Positions 1-9,602 of a stretch of 30,590 bases of DNA are shown one piece after another. The notes under the pieces are model-generated. The model was given only the letters and a program-made list of their open reading frames with translations. It made no database searches and was not told the DNA's origin. Positions within the stretch are counted from its first letter, which is position 1, and each line of letters opens with the position of its first letter. The translations under genes were made by a program, and so were the position numbers. The DNA comes from Jaenimonas drosophilae. Taxonomy: Eukaryota; Euglenozoa; Kinetoplastea; Trypanosomatida; Trypanosomatidae. The DNA lies in assembly GCA_030849065.1 (NCBI GenBank), contig JASAON010001450.1, positions 1 to 30,590 of the forward strand, written 5' to 3'.

Positions 1-3000
1 CTATGAACCGAACCCATGTACTGCCCCATTTGCTGCTGTTGCTGTTGCTGCATGCTGCCGTTGAGCACAGCTCCATTTGTGTCTGTCGTGGAGTTGTTTG
101 CATTGCTTCCTGCGGAGTGGTTGCCTCCGTTGGATGGTGGCGCATTCGACGCATTGTTGTGGTAGTAAGCAGCTCCATTTCCGGACGTCATGTAGGACTG
201 CACCATCGCCGCCGCCTGGTTTGGCATGCTCAAAGCGGAGCCACCCTGCTGTTGCCCTTGCGGCATTCCCCCGTTGTTGTTGTAGTACTGCATGTGATTC
301 ATGTTGTGCTGTGAAGGGTTGTATCCGCCTGCTCCGTACGAGTAGCCGTTGCCCATCGGGTAGCTGCTGATCGGTCCACGTCCGTAATGTTGCTGTTGTG
401 CATTCGTCCACATCGCATGTTGAGGGAACATCATCTGTTGCTGACCATTGTGGGAGTACTGTTGCTGGGAGTAGCCCGCCAAAGGAGCGGCATTAGGAGG
501 AGTAGATGGCATCGTCGCTGGCTGCTGCTGATGTCGCGATGGGGTGGCGATCTGCTTGTCGTTAGAGCTGGTACTGTGTGCGTCAGGGAGATACTCTCCC
601 GTTGGGGCTGAGGAAGCTTTTAGACGCATCGCATACGTTTGTGCAGCAGAACTGGAAGAGGGGTTGCCGTTGTTGGCGTTGCTCATGTCGTAGATTGGGA
701 GTGGAGTCTCACTATCGGCCAGTTGTGGCACCGAAAGCAATGTGCTGGTACTTCGTGCGTCATGCAAAGGCATGTTGCCGCGACTTCCACCACTGCTGCT
801 TGAGCAATGACTGCAATGGGTACCTCCACTCCTTTCCTCATGTTGTTCGGGGTTGCGGCGATGACTACCACCCTCCATCATTGCAGCGCTACTACGCCTC
901 TCATTGCTATTCGGGCGTACGTGGAAGTAGTAGGGAGCTTCCTCGGGGCACAGAACCTCTTCATTTTCCGTAGGGGCTTGGATCTCCTCTGCCGTCACCT
1001 TCGTTCGTCGTTCCTTTGGTGAGCTGGCACTGGTTCGAAAGGCTGGTGAGACAGGAGTTGAAGTGTTGCCAGAGAAATCAGCCGCCGAAGTGGTCGCATG
1101 CCCTCCAGGGGCATCACATGGAGAGTTGGAGCCAAGCGTGCTTTCAGAGGCGTTGTGCATCTTCGAGCTCGTTCCAACGCTACGATGCGTCACGCTGGCG
1201 TTGCTTGACGGTGGTGATAGATCTGTACGTCCAGCGTGCGGGCGCTGTTGATACTGAAGCAGCTCTGCCTCTTGTGGGTATTCAATTCTTTGACCGGTAT
1301 TCCGATGTGGACGTTGTCCTTGGAGCTCCATGGGCCTCGAAGTCTCACCCATTGCAGGTGTGTGCGAAGTGCCATCCGTGCCATCATCGATTTCCCTTTG
1401 TTGGACCATAAAGTTGCTTGCCGCCGCCGACATCTCCATCAGGTAAGCGTGCATCTCCTGGCTTCGGCGCATGCAATGGTGAATGATGAGCATATCCTGA
1501 TCCACAGTGAGGGGACTCAGCCACTGTACCACGTACTGCATGGTGCAGCACTGCGGGGCATCGGGCTGAGCGTTGACGTCAAACCAGTTACAGAACCACT
1601 GAAATTCTCGCATGCAGGTCATCCGAGCGGTTAGGTCGTACTCTGGATCAAACGGAGAGGTCATGTGGAAGTACTGGCCACGCCGAGCGCAGCGGTAGGG
1701 CTTCACCACAACAGAACTGGAGCCGTCGGGCTCGAAGTGAATACCTTCCGTTTCGTAGTTGAACACACAGCCATAGTAGTGGCAGAACTGCCAGAAACAG
1801 TGCTGCAATGGAGCATGATGTTTCACAATGTTAAGCACAATACGGTCGAGCTCCTCCTCTGTTGGGCACGCTGGCCCCATACTTGGACCGTCCGGCGTGG
1901 CAGCTCCTGTAGTGGACGTTGGAGGAGGTGGGGCATTTGGCTCCGACCCACGCTCGCCCACCCCCACTGAGCGGTCACGGCCATCCGCCGTCGTAGCCTC
2001 CGCGGTCTGTGATGTGACCGCTGCAAATGCGGAGGGCTGAGGTCCAACAACCTCTAGCATGGTCAAGACACCCGGCGCAGAATTGTGCTCGGCATTGGTG
2101 GCGGGGAAGGCAGACGTTCCGTTGGACACACTCTCATCTTCAAGGTGCTGGTCCATGCAGAGGAAGGAGATGACAGACGCAGTGATGGGCTGAACCGAAA
2201 TTTCAGCAGTAGAGGTGGTGGAGGACTCCTTCAGCTTAGCTTGTTGAAGGGCGTGGAAGCAGAGATTGAGCTGCTTCTCAATCATCTCCATCGCCTGCCG
2301 ATTCTCGCGCGAGGTCGAGTGGAGTGAGGTGGGGGAGTTTTCACTGGAGCCATATTCGTTTGGCAATGCCGTAGTTCCCACGACAGACTCTAGCTTCTTC
2401 TCCGCACTCACCAGTGCATAAGATGGAATGGCTGCAGCAGAAGTTGGTGCGTCCTGAGCTGTGGCCGTGCTAGGTTCTGCGGTGGGCTCATGGGGAGGGG
2501 GACCGCTGGGTGACAAGGGTTCTGACTCGCCTGCGGGCCTTTCGAAGGTGCTCATGACGCATCGGCGAATCATCTTGGAGTACTCGTTGAAGAAGTGACG
2601 CACAAGGAGATAAATCACGAACGACGACACACCGCCAGGTTCATTCTCCCCAATCAGCATGCCGCGCACGACGTGCTTCAGGAACAGAATCAGTGGCTGG
2701 GCCTGAGGAAAGACTTGAAGGAGACTCTTCGTTAGTTGCATGGAGTGCCAGTGATCTCCTCCGGCAAATGTGATGTCCGCCTTCAGGCCGGTGACTTTAT
2801 CGGTGACCTTGATGACGGGTACACGGGTGCTGATGATGGTTTGAACGTAAAAGAGGGGTCCTTCTAGAGTGGGAATGTACTTCATGTACGATGGCAACTT
2901 TGGAATATCCATGACATGCGGCATGTGGTGCTGCTTCTGTTGCAGAAAATGGCTCTGCACGTCATCTTCCACAGACCGGGTCTGTGTGGTGGTTGCTGGA

Positions 3001-5855
3001 TCTGCAGAGGGATAGTTAAGTGGCTCGCCAGAGTGCTCCTCGGTCTGTATCTTTGACACACCGCCTTCGGTAGCAGTTGGTAGCGTCTCCTTGTTCTCAT
3101 CCTGCTTGGCACCACTACCCTCGCGTTCTCCACTGCGATTGGCGGGGTGATCAAGACTTCGTGAGGAGGTGAGAATGTGCGGTACCATGCCAGCGTCGAG
3201 GGAGGAGCTGAGCGCCACCGCCAAATCCCCAGGCGTGCTGAAGCTGTAGTCGCGTTCAATCTGTCCGCGGAAGACTGTCTCAGCCGCCTCCAGATCCTCT
3301 TGAGTGGGGTACTGCTCCTTATCCACGCTGTTGCGCACCGTTGCAGGAGTTACGTTCGGATCTACATTGGTAGACTGTGGGTGAAGCAGGTTGAGTTCTT
3401 TGGCAACGTCGTGGAGGTACGCGTCATGACCCGTTGCCTCCCCCTCACCCCCATCCGGCGCAGTTGCACTGGCGGACCGACTGGTTGACTTGCGGGCCTT
3501 CCCCTCAGCACCTGTGCTCTCAGCCTGATCCTTGGTGGAGCATGATGAAGATGCATCCTCTTCATCCGCTTGACCCTCTCCAAGAGCCGTCCGCGCGCAA
3601 TCTCGAAGTTCCCGGTGTGCCGCGCTGGCCTCGAGGACGATATCCTGCCGCTGTTGAATTTCGGCAAGCATGGTGTCGTCCACCTCGAGTAGCTCCGCAG
3701 ACATCTTGTTCAGCGCATCAATGGGGCTCATAGGTTGGTAGCCAACGACCAGCAAGTCGATGTCGCTCCAGGCCAGCGCCAGTCCCGTGGTGACAGAGCC
3801 GTGGACCCGCAACTCCGCCTGCACCCCACAACATGAACGTGCAACAGCCTGAAGACGCCGGAAGAGCGATTCTCGCTTCGCACGATCGGATTCCCCAGGT
3901 CGGAGACACCCATCAATGTAGTGCGGCAGTGCCGTCAAGAAGTCCACAGGGTTGTAGAGTGAGTAGGCAGCCATCTGGGCATGCCAGTCATTTCCCTGCA
4001 TCGAGACGTTGGCGTTCGCGGTGCTACCACCGGTCCCTGCCGACGCCATAGGTGGGGCGGTGCTGGAGAGGGGTGTTGCGCCGGTGGAGGGGACGTCAGC
4101 TGGGGTAGCGGCTCGGCTTCCTGTGCTTCCCTGCCCCGGATTTTTTGGAGTTGCATAGTAGCCCCCTGCATTGCCGCTGTTGCTTCCCGTGCTCACGGAA
4201 TGCATCATGCTGGAGCTTCCAGCATGATAGTTGGAAGACTGGACGCCCACTCCATGCGAGGGATTCTGTTGAGGGGGATTGGATGGAGTTCCTGGGGCAG
4301 TGTTGCCGCGATAGGCACCATTGCTGTTGCTACCGTTGTTGGCGCCACCGTTGTTGGTCATGGGGCTATTGTACATCCCACCACTCATGGGGACGCCCGC
4401 CATCATGTTGAGAGCGATGGCGCTTGCGCTAGCGGCATCCATACCATTCACATCCATTGGCATGGTGCCCATCATGGGGAAGCCGGAGTGTGAGGCAAGA
4501 TTTGGAGGGTTGGTGCCGCTCCCGCCCATACCGTTGAAAGGGTAGTACATCCCGTTCGATGGTACGGAACCGTTGGGCGGCGGCGAAAACATCATGAAGG
4601 ACCCATAGACTCCTGGGTTTCCAGTCTGTGTGCCACCCATTGATTGCTGCTGGAAGTGCATGCCTCCGCTGCTGTTGGCGAAGCTGTTGCCTGCACCTGG
4701 GTGTCGCTGATTCCACACCCACGGATTGGCATTGCTACTACCGGCGGAGGGACCACCGTTGCTACGGTTGGACCCGGTGCCCCGAAATGGTGTCGTTGAG
4801 GATCCCGTTTGGCTCGTTGGAGACATCGTATTTGCATCTGTTGCTTGATTGGCTATACCCCTTCCGGCATGTGCACGTGCGTCCACTGGATCGTTTCCGG
4901 CATCATTAGCAGTGGCAGGCGGCGGTATGGCACGACTTTCCGAGCTATTCGACCCCTTCTTCTTGTGTCGCTGCGTAGAGCTGGTTGGCGTCGTTGTCCC
5001 ACGTCTTTCCTGCTCATCTGGGCTACTCTTCCGCTGCTCCTTGTTCTCCTGCAGGCCCGGAGGGGCCACTACCGCAGGGGGTCCACTCAGCAAGGCACCG
5101 GCCGTCCTGACCACCGCCGGAGACTTCGCTACCTTGCTGTGGGCGGCTTCCTTGGTGGGAGATGTCTCTGTCGAAGGGCCGGCCACTGGGGGTTCATTCA
5201 TCACGTCGCTGGCTGCCCTATTCTCCGTCGACGGCACCACCTCCTCTACCACCTTCGAGGTGGCACCTTCAGAAGTGGCCTCTGTTGCTGTCGCGCCGGT
5301 CACTGTCTTTTCCACAGTTGGGCTCCGTGTTGCAGCGTCGGAGGTGCTTGCCGCAGATGACCTAGGAGGGGTGGCGGATGACTTGCAGCCCCGCCGGGTG
5401 ATGTCGCTGTAGCTTAGCCTGGATGACGGGACGCTACCACTCGTGATGGGGTCACGTGAGGCAAGCTCATCCTCGCTGGATTTGGGAGGGGTGTTGAGGA
5501 CCTCCTGGTGAGCAGGTGAGCCCGTAGCGCCTTCACTCGTGCATTCTGGAGTGGTCCCGTCATTCGTGGATGGCGCCGTCACCGGCGCCGCCGGGGCTAC
5601 AGTTGGAGATGATGATGATGATGCGGATTCGTCGCGTCGAGCGTGTGGTGGGCGGTAGAGACGTCGGGCTGCTGATGCAGAGCTGTCCTCAGGGGGGCGA
5701 ATCGGGGGGTCTTGTCTCAGTGCGTGGATTGCTAAGTTCCTGGTTGAGGGGCTCGTGAATTTTCCATCTCGAAGTCCTTGCAGACGATCCAAGAGGCTCG
5801 CACCGCTGGTAGACGAGCTTGCCTCGGCTCTAGGCTCGGAGTCTGCGCCACTCAT
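1..5855 (-). CDS. TRF4/5-like non-canonical poly(A) polymerase, very large, 3' end outside window
   Basis: An open frame of 1951 codons starts at the ATG at 5855 and is still open at base 1, so the C-terminus is missing. The nucleotidyltransferase signature is clear: HGSVTTGLALAWSDIDLLVV contains the G-S motif and the first two metal-binding aspartates (about D698 and D700). The third aspartate is in VTGLKADITF (about D1027), followed by the helical PAP/OAS1-type region with LILFLKHVVRGML and GGVSSFVIYLLVRHFF (about 1053-1093). A PAP-associated segment with FCHYYGCVFNYETEGI and MTSPFDPEYDL lies near 1350-1410. The family adds short A (or U) tails to RNA; the TRF4 type works in nuclear RNA surveillance with TRAMP. 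Unusual points are about 640 low-complexity residues (Ser/Thr/Pro/Ala, then Gly/Asn/Met) before the catalytic domain, about 330 residues inserted inside it, and a Gln/Asn/Gly/Tyr-rich tail. Catalytic assignment is firm; nuclear TRF4 rather than TUTase is inferred. Confidence 0.85.
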   Translation of the reverse strand, partial: MSGADSEPRAEASSSTSGASLLDRLQGLRDGKFTSPSTRNLAIHALRQDPPIRPPEDSSASAARRLYRPPHARRDESASSSSSPTVAPAAPVTAPSTNDGTTPECTSEGATGSPAHQEVLNTPPKSSEDELASRDPITSGSVPSSRLSYSDITRRGCKSSATPPRSSAASTSDAATRSPTVEKTVTGATATEATSEGATSKVVEEVVPSTENRAASDVMNEPPVAGPSTETSPTKEAAHSKVAKSPAVVRTAGALLSGPPAVVAPPGLQENKEQRKSSPDEQERRGTTTPTSSTQRHKKKGSNSSESRAIPPPATANDAGNDPVDARAHAGRGIANQATDANTMSPTSQTGSSTTPFRGTGSNRSNGGPSAGSSNANPWVWNQRHPGAGNSFANSSGGMHFQQQSMGGTQTGNPGVYGSFMMFSPPPNGSVPSNGMYYPFNGMGGSGTNPPNLASHSGFPMMGTMPMDVNGMDAASASAIALNMMAGVPMSGGMYNSPMTNNGGANNGSNSNGAYRGNTAPGTPSNPPQQNPSHGVGVQSSNYHAGSSSMMHSVSTGSNSGNAGGYYATPKNPGQGSTGSRAATPADVPSTGATPLSSTAPPMASAGTGGSTANANVSMQGNDWHAQMAAYSLYNPVDFLTALPHYIDGCLRPGESDRAKRESLFRRLQAVARSCCGVQAELRVHGSVTTGLALAWSDIDLLVVGYQPMSPIDALNKMSAELLEVDDTMLAEIQQRQDIVLEASAAHRELRDCARTALGEGQADEEDASSSCSTKDQAESTGAEGKARKSTSRSASATAPDGGEGEATGHDAYLHDVAKELNLLHPQSTNVDPNVTPATVRNSVDKEQYPTQEDLEAAETVFRGQIERDYSFSTPGDLAVALSSSLDAGMVPHILTSSRSLDHPANRSGEREGSGAKQDENKETLPTATEGGVSKIQTEEHSGEPLNYPSADPATTTQTRSVEDDVQSHFLQQKQHHMPHVMDIPKLPSYMKYIPTLEGPLFYVQTIISTRVPVIKVTDKVTGLKADITFAGGDHWHSMQLTKSLLQVFPQAQPLILFLKHVVRGMLIGENEPGGVSSFVIYLLVRHFFNEYSKMIRRCVMSTFERPAGESEPLSPSGPPPHEPTAEPSTATAQDAPTSAAAIPSYALVSAEKKLESVVGTTALPNEYGSSENSPTSLHSTSRENRQAMEMIEKQLNLCFHALQQAKLKESSTTSTAEISVQPITASVISFLCMDQHLEDESVSNGTSAFPATNAEHNSAPGVLTMLEVVGPQPSAFAAVTSQTAEATTADGRDRSVGVGERGSEPNAPPPPTSTTGAATPDGPSMGPACPTEEELDRIVLNIVKHHAPLQHCFWQFCHYYGCVFNYETEGIHFEPDGSSSVVVKPYRCARRGQYFHMTSPFDPEYDLTARMTCMREFQWFCNWFDVNAQPDAPQCCTMQYVVQWLSPLTVDQDMLIIHHCMRRSQEMHAYLMEMSAAASNFMVQQREIDDGTDGTSHTPAMGETSRPMELQGQRPHRNTGQRIEYPQEAELLQYQQRPHAGRTDLSPPSSNASVTHRSVGTSSKMHNASESTLGSNSPCDAPGGHATTSAADFSGNTSTPVSPAFRTSASSPKERRTKVTAEEIQAPTENEEVLCPEEAPYYFHVRPNSNERRSSAAMMEGGSHRRNPEQHEERSGGTHCSHCSSSSGGSRGNMPLHDARSTSTLLSVPQLADSETPLPIYDMSNANNGNPSSSSAAQTYAMRLKASSAPTGEYLPDAHSTSSNDKQIATPSRHQQQPATMPSTPPNAAPLAGYSQQQYSHNGQQQMMFPQHAMWTNAQQQHYGRGPISSYPMGNGYSYGAGGYNPSQHNMNHMQYYNNNGGMPQGQQQGGSALSMPNQAAAMVQSYMTSGNGAAYYHNNASNAPPSNGGNHSAGSNANNSTTDTNGAVLNGSMQQQQQQQMGQYMGSVH

Positions 5856-6673
5856 GATTCCTCTCGGGCAGAGCGGTGGAAAGAAGAGAAGATATATCCG
5901 AAGGTAAGTTAACTACGATTGGCACGAGAGGAGCAGCAGCGAAGAGAAACGACAACAAAGAAAGTATCGAATCTTCTACGTGTGTGCTGACTCCAGACCG
6001 ATCGTGAACCTTAGAAATCAAGGCACACAGAATTTAGCAAGTTGCGGTGAGCAGAAAAGAAGAGAAGAGTACTTCTCCTGATTCGTCGTGTGGAGTGTTG
6101 GACGAGAAGAGCAGACAAGGCGATGTGCGTCGTTCCCCCACTCACGCCTACGGATGGCGACGTGCGTTCTGGGACGCTGATCCTATGAACTGCGTCCGCT
6201 GAACGAGGAAACCTCACAACGTTAGGCACCAGTCCACCGCTCGTGCGCTTTCTAAGAAGAGTGGGTGGAAATGTGATGCAAATTGGTTGCGTGTGTGTGT
6301 GTGTGTGGCTAACCCTATGCACCAAACTGTTTGGTTTTTTTCATGAGACAGAGTAGAGTAAAATGAAATAGAGTCTTCATGCACGGTGAATAACAGTCGG
6401 TGGTGAATTGACATCATCCGATCCAAGATTGGACACGCCAAGGAAAAGGACAATTCTTCCGTTCAGCACTGTGTGAAAGAGCCGTTAGATGCGGGGCTGA
6501 AGCACCAATCCGCGTGGGACTGCAGGTGGGTCCACACGACCCAGTAAAAAAAAATAAGCGTAAGTCGAACACCACATTATGATCGGGTGCCGCTTTGATA
6601 CGAGGAAAGCCTTGCCAGATATCTATGAGCGCTGAAGGCAGTCGCGCCACACTGTGAGGTCCTTCAGGTCGTC
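5856..6673. other. Intergenic region (818 bp) with splice signals and a GT microsatellite
   Basis: This spacer separates the acyltransferase stop from the poly(A) polymerase ATG. It contains two pyrimidine tracts in transcript sense (5876-5890 and 6053-6069), a (GT)8 microsatellite at 6291-6307 (CA repeat in transcript sense), and a run of nine A at 6546-6554 (T-run in transcript sense). Short open frames here lack recognisable domains. I see no RNA gene. Confidence 0.6.
5861..5890 (-). promoter_or_regulatory. Candidate proximal trans-splice acceptor of the poly(A) polymerase gene
   Basis: In transcript sense a CTTCTCTTCTTTCC tract is followed by CCGCTCTGCCCGAG, where the first AG corresponds to plus-strand 5863-5864. 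Use of this site would leave a 5' UTR of only 7 nt before the ATG at 5855. A distal alternative exists: the tract at 6053-6069 with its first AG at 6010-6011, giving about 154 nt. Which is used cannot be read from the sequence. Confidence 0.4.
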
Positions 6674-9340
6674 CTACTTGTTGCCGGTGGATGCTTGTTG
6701 TTGTACCGTCGACTGGAAGAACTGGTACATCTTCTTGGCCTGCTCCACGGCAGCAGACCACTCTTGCTGGCGCTGACGTTCATCTCCGATTGAGCTAGGA
6801 GGAGGTCCAGGTAGGTCCGTCGACCCATTGCGGACCATTTGTTGGAAGAGATTCTGCGCAGTGGACATTGCAGCAGCAGCATCATAATGTTGCGCCGCCA
6901 AGGTGTCTGCCTCGGTAACTACGGGCGACCCCTCCTCTACCACACCGAGTGCTGCCGCAGAGAGCGGGACAGAGCTCTCTCCGCCGTGGGAATGACCGCC
7001 ACCTCCATGACTATGTCCATGGCTGCAGCAGTCACCCCCCGAGGACCACTTCTTGATACCCTCAATGGTCTTCTTCAGGTATGGGCTCATTGTCGGAACG
7101 CGGTAGGAGATTGCATTGAAGTCTTCCCCCTTGATGAAGGATGCAAAGTTGGCCGACCACCCCTTGTCATATAAACTGTACACACTGCCATTGAGTTGGA
7201 AGCAGTAGATGCTGCTCACATCCTGGCTGTGTTCCATGTCGAACTGCGTGACGTTCTTTGAAATTCCAAAGTACTGCTGCAGTAACACCAACAGGGTTCC
7301 AACCAGCATGATGGGAAGAAAGACCTGCGTGTACATGTACCCGAACCGCATGTAGGGGGTAGCAAAGAAGATGTTGGTGCTGTACTCGCGCATCGCCTCG
7401 CGCTCCTCCTCACCCAGGTTTCCCATGGCAGAGGCCGCAGTCCCCATGGCCGCAGTCATCACGCGGTGGTACTGCCAGGCGAAGTAGTAGAAGGACGACA
7501 GCAATGACAACAGGCACAGAAACAGAGCCACGAACGCCCGATGGTTGTGGGCCCCAATCGGGGTGGCAAGGAAGGGGCAGTACTGATCGTAGCGTAGGAT
7601 TACCCGCTGGGTGTGGGGGCAACGCTGGGCACGCAGGGGCTTCTTCACCATTGCAAAAAGGTCAACGGAGCACGCAAATTCACGCGTGATGGCGCCCTTC
7701 ATGTTGGCGATGGTCGCATAGATACCCTTGCGCTGCATCTCGCTGGAGAACACCAGTTTTGGAGGGCGGAATACGACAAACAGCGTGAGAAGAAGCCACG
7801 CCACTGCCGATGGTACCATCCAGCCAAGAAGAGCACGGTGTGTTGGCTCCTTCTCATAGGTGAAGTAGGTGTAGTAGAAGCGAGTCGTGAATAAGGGAAG
7901 GCAAAGGCCTTCCATCACGATGAAGCCAAACCACCATGACAGGGAGCACAAAGAGCGCCTCGACGTGTTTTTGCTGTCGTTTGACGTGACCTGCATGAAG
8001 CCAACACCATACAGAAGTGCAACGAGGAGAAGTACGAAGAAGTTGCTGATGACGAGGCAGCACAGCCAGAACAGTGCATGAGGAAGAATAAGAAGAATGA
8101 CAAACTGGATGTAGTCCGAGATTGTGCAAGTGCGCAGAATCGACACGCCGCCATCCTGAAGCAGTGCTTCTCTTCGCTGAGGACGGGACTCCGAAGCGTA
8201 CGACTTCAGAAGCTTGAGCACCTTGGAACGGTCAACAATGATGCCGTTGATGTGAAACAGTGTGGATAGCCCGACGGTAAGGACGTAGTATTCCTCACCT
8301 CGCGTGGCAGCAGCCGACTGAGCCAGTTGGATCGGGGTCGAAACACTATTGCCCAACGAGATATCTGCTCCTTTGCTGAGCAGGGCCTTAACCAGGTCAA
8401 CATCGCCAGAGGTAATAGCGCACATCAGTGGGGTGAAGCCGCTGGATTCAGCCTCATTGGAGAAGTGGGACGAGGCAGTCGCACCACCACCCTGCACCAT
8501 GCTCATCATCTTGTTTCCTTCGTGGACATTAAAGTGGCTTGCGGACACGGACTCAAACGAGTTCACATCCAATCCAAGTTGCTCAATCAGGTAGAGTGCT
8601 GCGTAGCGGCATCCTGGTCTACGGCACACATCATGAAGAACGTTCTCCCGCTTGACAAAGCTCACAAACTCTCTTCCTTTCTCGCTGTCCATGTCGTTGC
8701 CCGTGTAAATGGACCATAGTGCCTGCACAACATGAGGGTGAGGAGCTGCATAGTACAAGCAGGAGTGGCCGTGGTCATCCTTCACCGAGATGTCTGCGCC
8801 CTTATCCAGCAGTCTGCGAATGGCTATGAGATTCTGACGCGCGGCGGCCAGCATGAGAGGCGTGTGGCCACCCGTCATCTGCGCGTTAACGTTCGCTCCG
8901 TTATCCATCAAGAATGACATGATGAGCTGGTTTCTGCATCGACGATCGAGTACCTCTGCCAAAGACTCCATTAGAGTCGTTCGAACCTCCAGATCGTTGA
9001 GATTCACGGAGAACGACGGGTCCTGTAAGTGCGCACCGTACAGCACCGCTGCAATATTCTGCGTTTGGGCGACGGCAACATGCAGTGCTGTGGCTCCATC
9101 TTCAGGCCGACTAGCATTCAGGTTTACACCGCCCATTAAGAAAGCTGTAACAATGCTGAAGTCCTCATCCCTCAGCACACTCTCAACGAAGGTTTTGCGG
9201 TCCAGCTGAGTGCGGGTGATGTCAGCAGGGGGGAAATCGGAGGGCTTCACACCGGCGTGAACATCTGCCTCAGGATTGAGGTAGTACTCCAGTGGCAGGG
9301 CTCCGCCATAGGAGGCCGCTGCGTCCTGAAACACCTGCAT
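6674..9340 (-). CDS. Ankyrin-repeat DHHC-type protein S-acyltransferase (Akr1/HIP14 class) with DQYC active site
   Basis: The 888-residue protein would transfer palmitate from acyl-CoA to cysteines of client proteins at an internal membrane. Ankyrin repeats fill about residues 80-345 (for example DGATALHVAV at 81, GGHTPLMLAA at 157, GFTPLMCAI at 301). Membrane helices follow at about 408-450, 468-492 and 503-525. The cysteine-rich domain is at 556-603, and more helices lie at about 602-622 and 666-690. The active-site tetrapeptide is DQYC (585-588) instead of DHHC, followed by PF instead of PW. Most zinc-binding Cys/His of the usual domain are replaced. Yeast Akr1, with DHYC and few zinc cysteines, is the known precedent, so activity is plausible but not proven. 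The tail carries CC at 771-772 and a His/Gly-rich stretch at 774-785. The ATG at 9340 is supported by a splice acceptor about 98 nt upstream. Confidence 0.88.
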   Translation of the reverse strand: MQVFQDAAASYGGALPLEYYLNPEADVHAGVKPSDFPPADITRTQLDRKTFVESVLRDEDFSIVTAFLMGGVNLNASRPEDGATALHVAVAQTQNIAAVLYGAHLQDPSFSVNLNDLEVRTTLMESLAEVLDRRCRNQLIMSFLMDNGANVNAQMTGGHTPLMLAAARQNLIAIRRLLDKGADISVKDDHGHSCLYYAAPHPHVVQALWSIYTGNDMDSEKGREFVSFVKRENVLHDVCRRPGCRYAALYLIEQLGLDVNSFESVSASHFNVHEGNKMMSMVQGGGATASSHFSNEAESSGFTPLMCAITSGDVDLVKALLSKGADISLGNSVSTPIQLAQSAAATRGEEYYVLTVGLSTLFHINGIIVDRSKVLKLLKSYASESRPQRREALLQDGGVSILRTCTISDYIQFVILLILPHALFWLCCLVISNFFVLLLVALLYGVGFMQVTSNDSKNTSRRSLCSLSWWFGFIVMEGLCLPLFTTRFYYTYFTYEKEPTHRALLGWMVPSAVAWLLLTLFVVFRPPKLVFSSEMQRKGIYATIANMKGAITREFACSVDLFAMVKKPLRAQRCPHTQRVILRYDQYCPFLATPIGAHNHRAFVALFLCLLSLLSSFYYFAWQYHRVMTAAMGTAASAMGNLGEEEREAMREYSTNIFFATPYMRFGYMYTQVFLPIMLVGTLLVLLQQYFGISKNVTQFDMEHSQDVSSIYCFQLNGSVYSLYDKGWSANFASFIKGEDFNAISYRVPTMSPYLKKTIEGIKKWSSGGDCCSHGHSHGGGGHSHGGESSVPLSAAALGVVEEGSPVVTEADTLAAQHYDAAAAMSTAQNLFQQMVRNGSTDLPGPPPSSIGDERQRQQEWSAAVEQAKKMYQFFQSTVQQQASTGNK

Positions 9341-9429
9341 GTTTATCTTATCTTCAGTCGGAGATGATGACGGGAGGAGATAGCGGTGTATCGACTATGA
9401 CGATGTTGTCCTTTCCACCTTCAATCAAA

Positions 9430-9474
9430 CTGATGTACCTTTATGGGGAAGCGGAGCAGAAGAGGAAGAAGAGT
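9430..9474 (-). promoter_or_regulatory. Candidate trans-splice acceptor of the ankyrin-DHHC gene
   Basis: In transcript sense the tract CTCTTCTTCCTCTTCTGC (within 9446-9474) is followed by the first AG at 9439-9440, with no AG in between. A second acceptor, CAG at 9430-9432, lies just downstream. The implied 5' UTR is about 90-98 nt before the ATG at 9340. Confidence 0.55.
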
Positions 9475-9602
9475 ATGATTGAATATTGTGCCTTTCGCAT
9501 TGTCGTCAAGATACGCACTCCAGGTGAGTGGCCACATGCGCCGTATAAAGTGGAGAGAATGTGAAGCAATCATTGTTGGAGCCTCACTTGCTGGTGCAAT
9601 GC

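Noticed and set aside
6011..6453. Short minus-strand frames in the 818-bp spacer (containing HTHTHT runs)
   Set aside because: They arise from the GT microsatellite and have no domain; no support for a gene.
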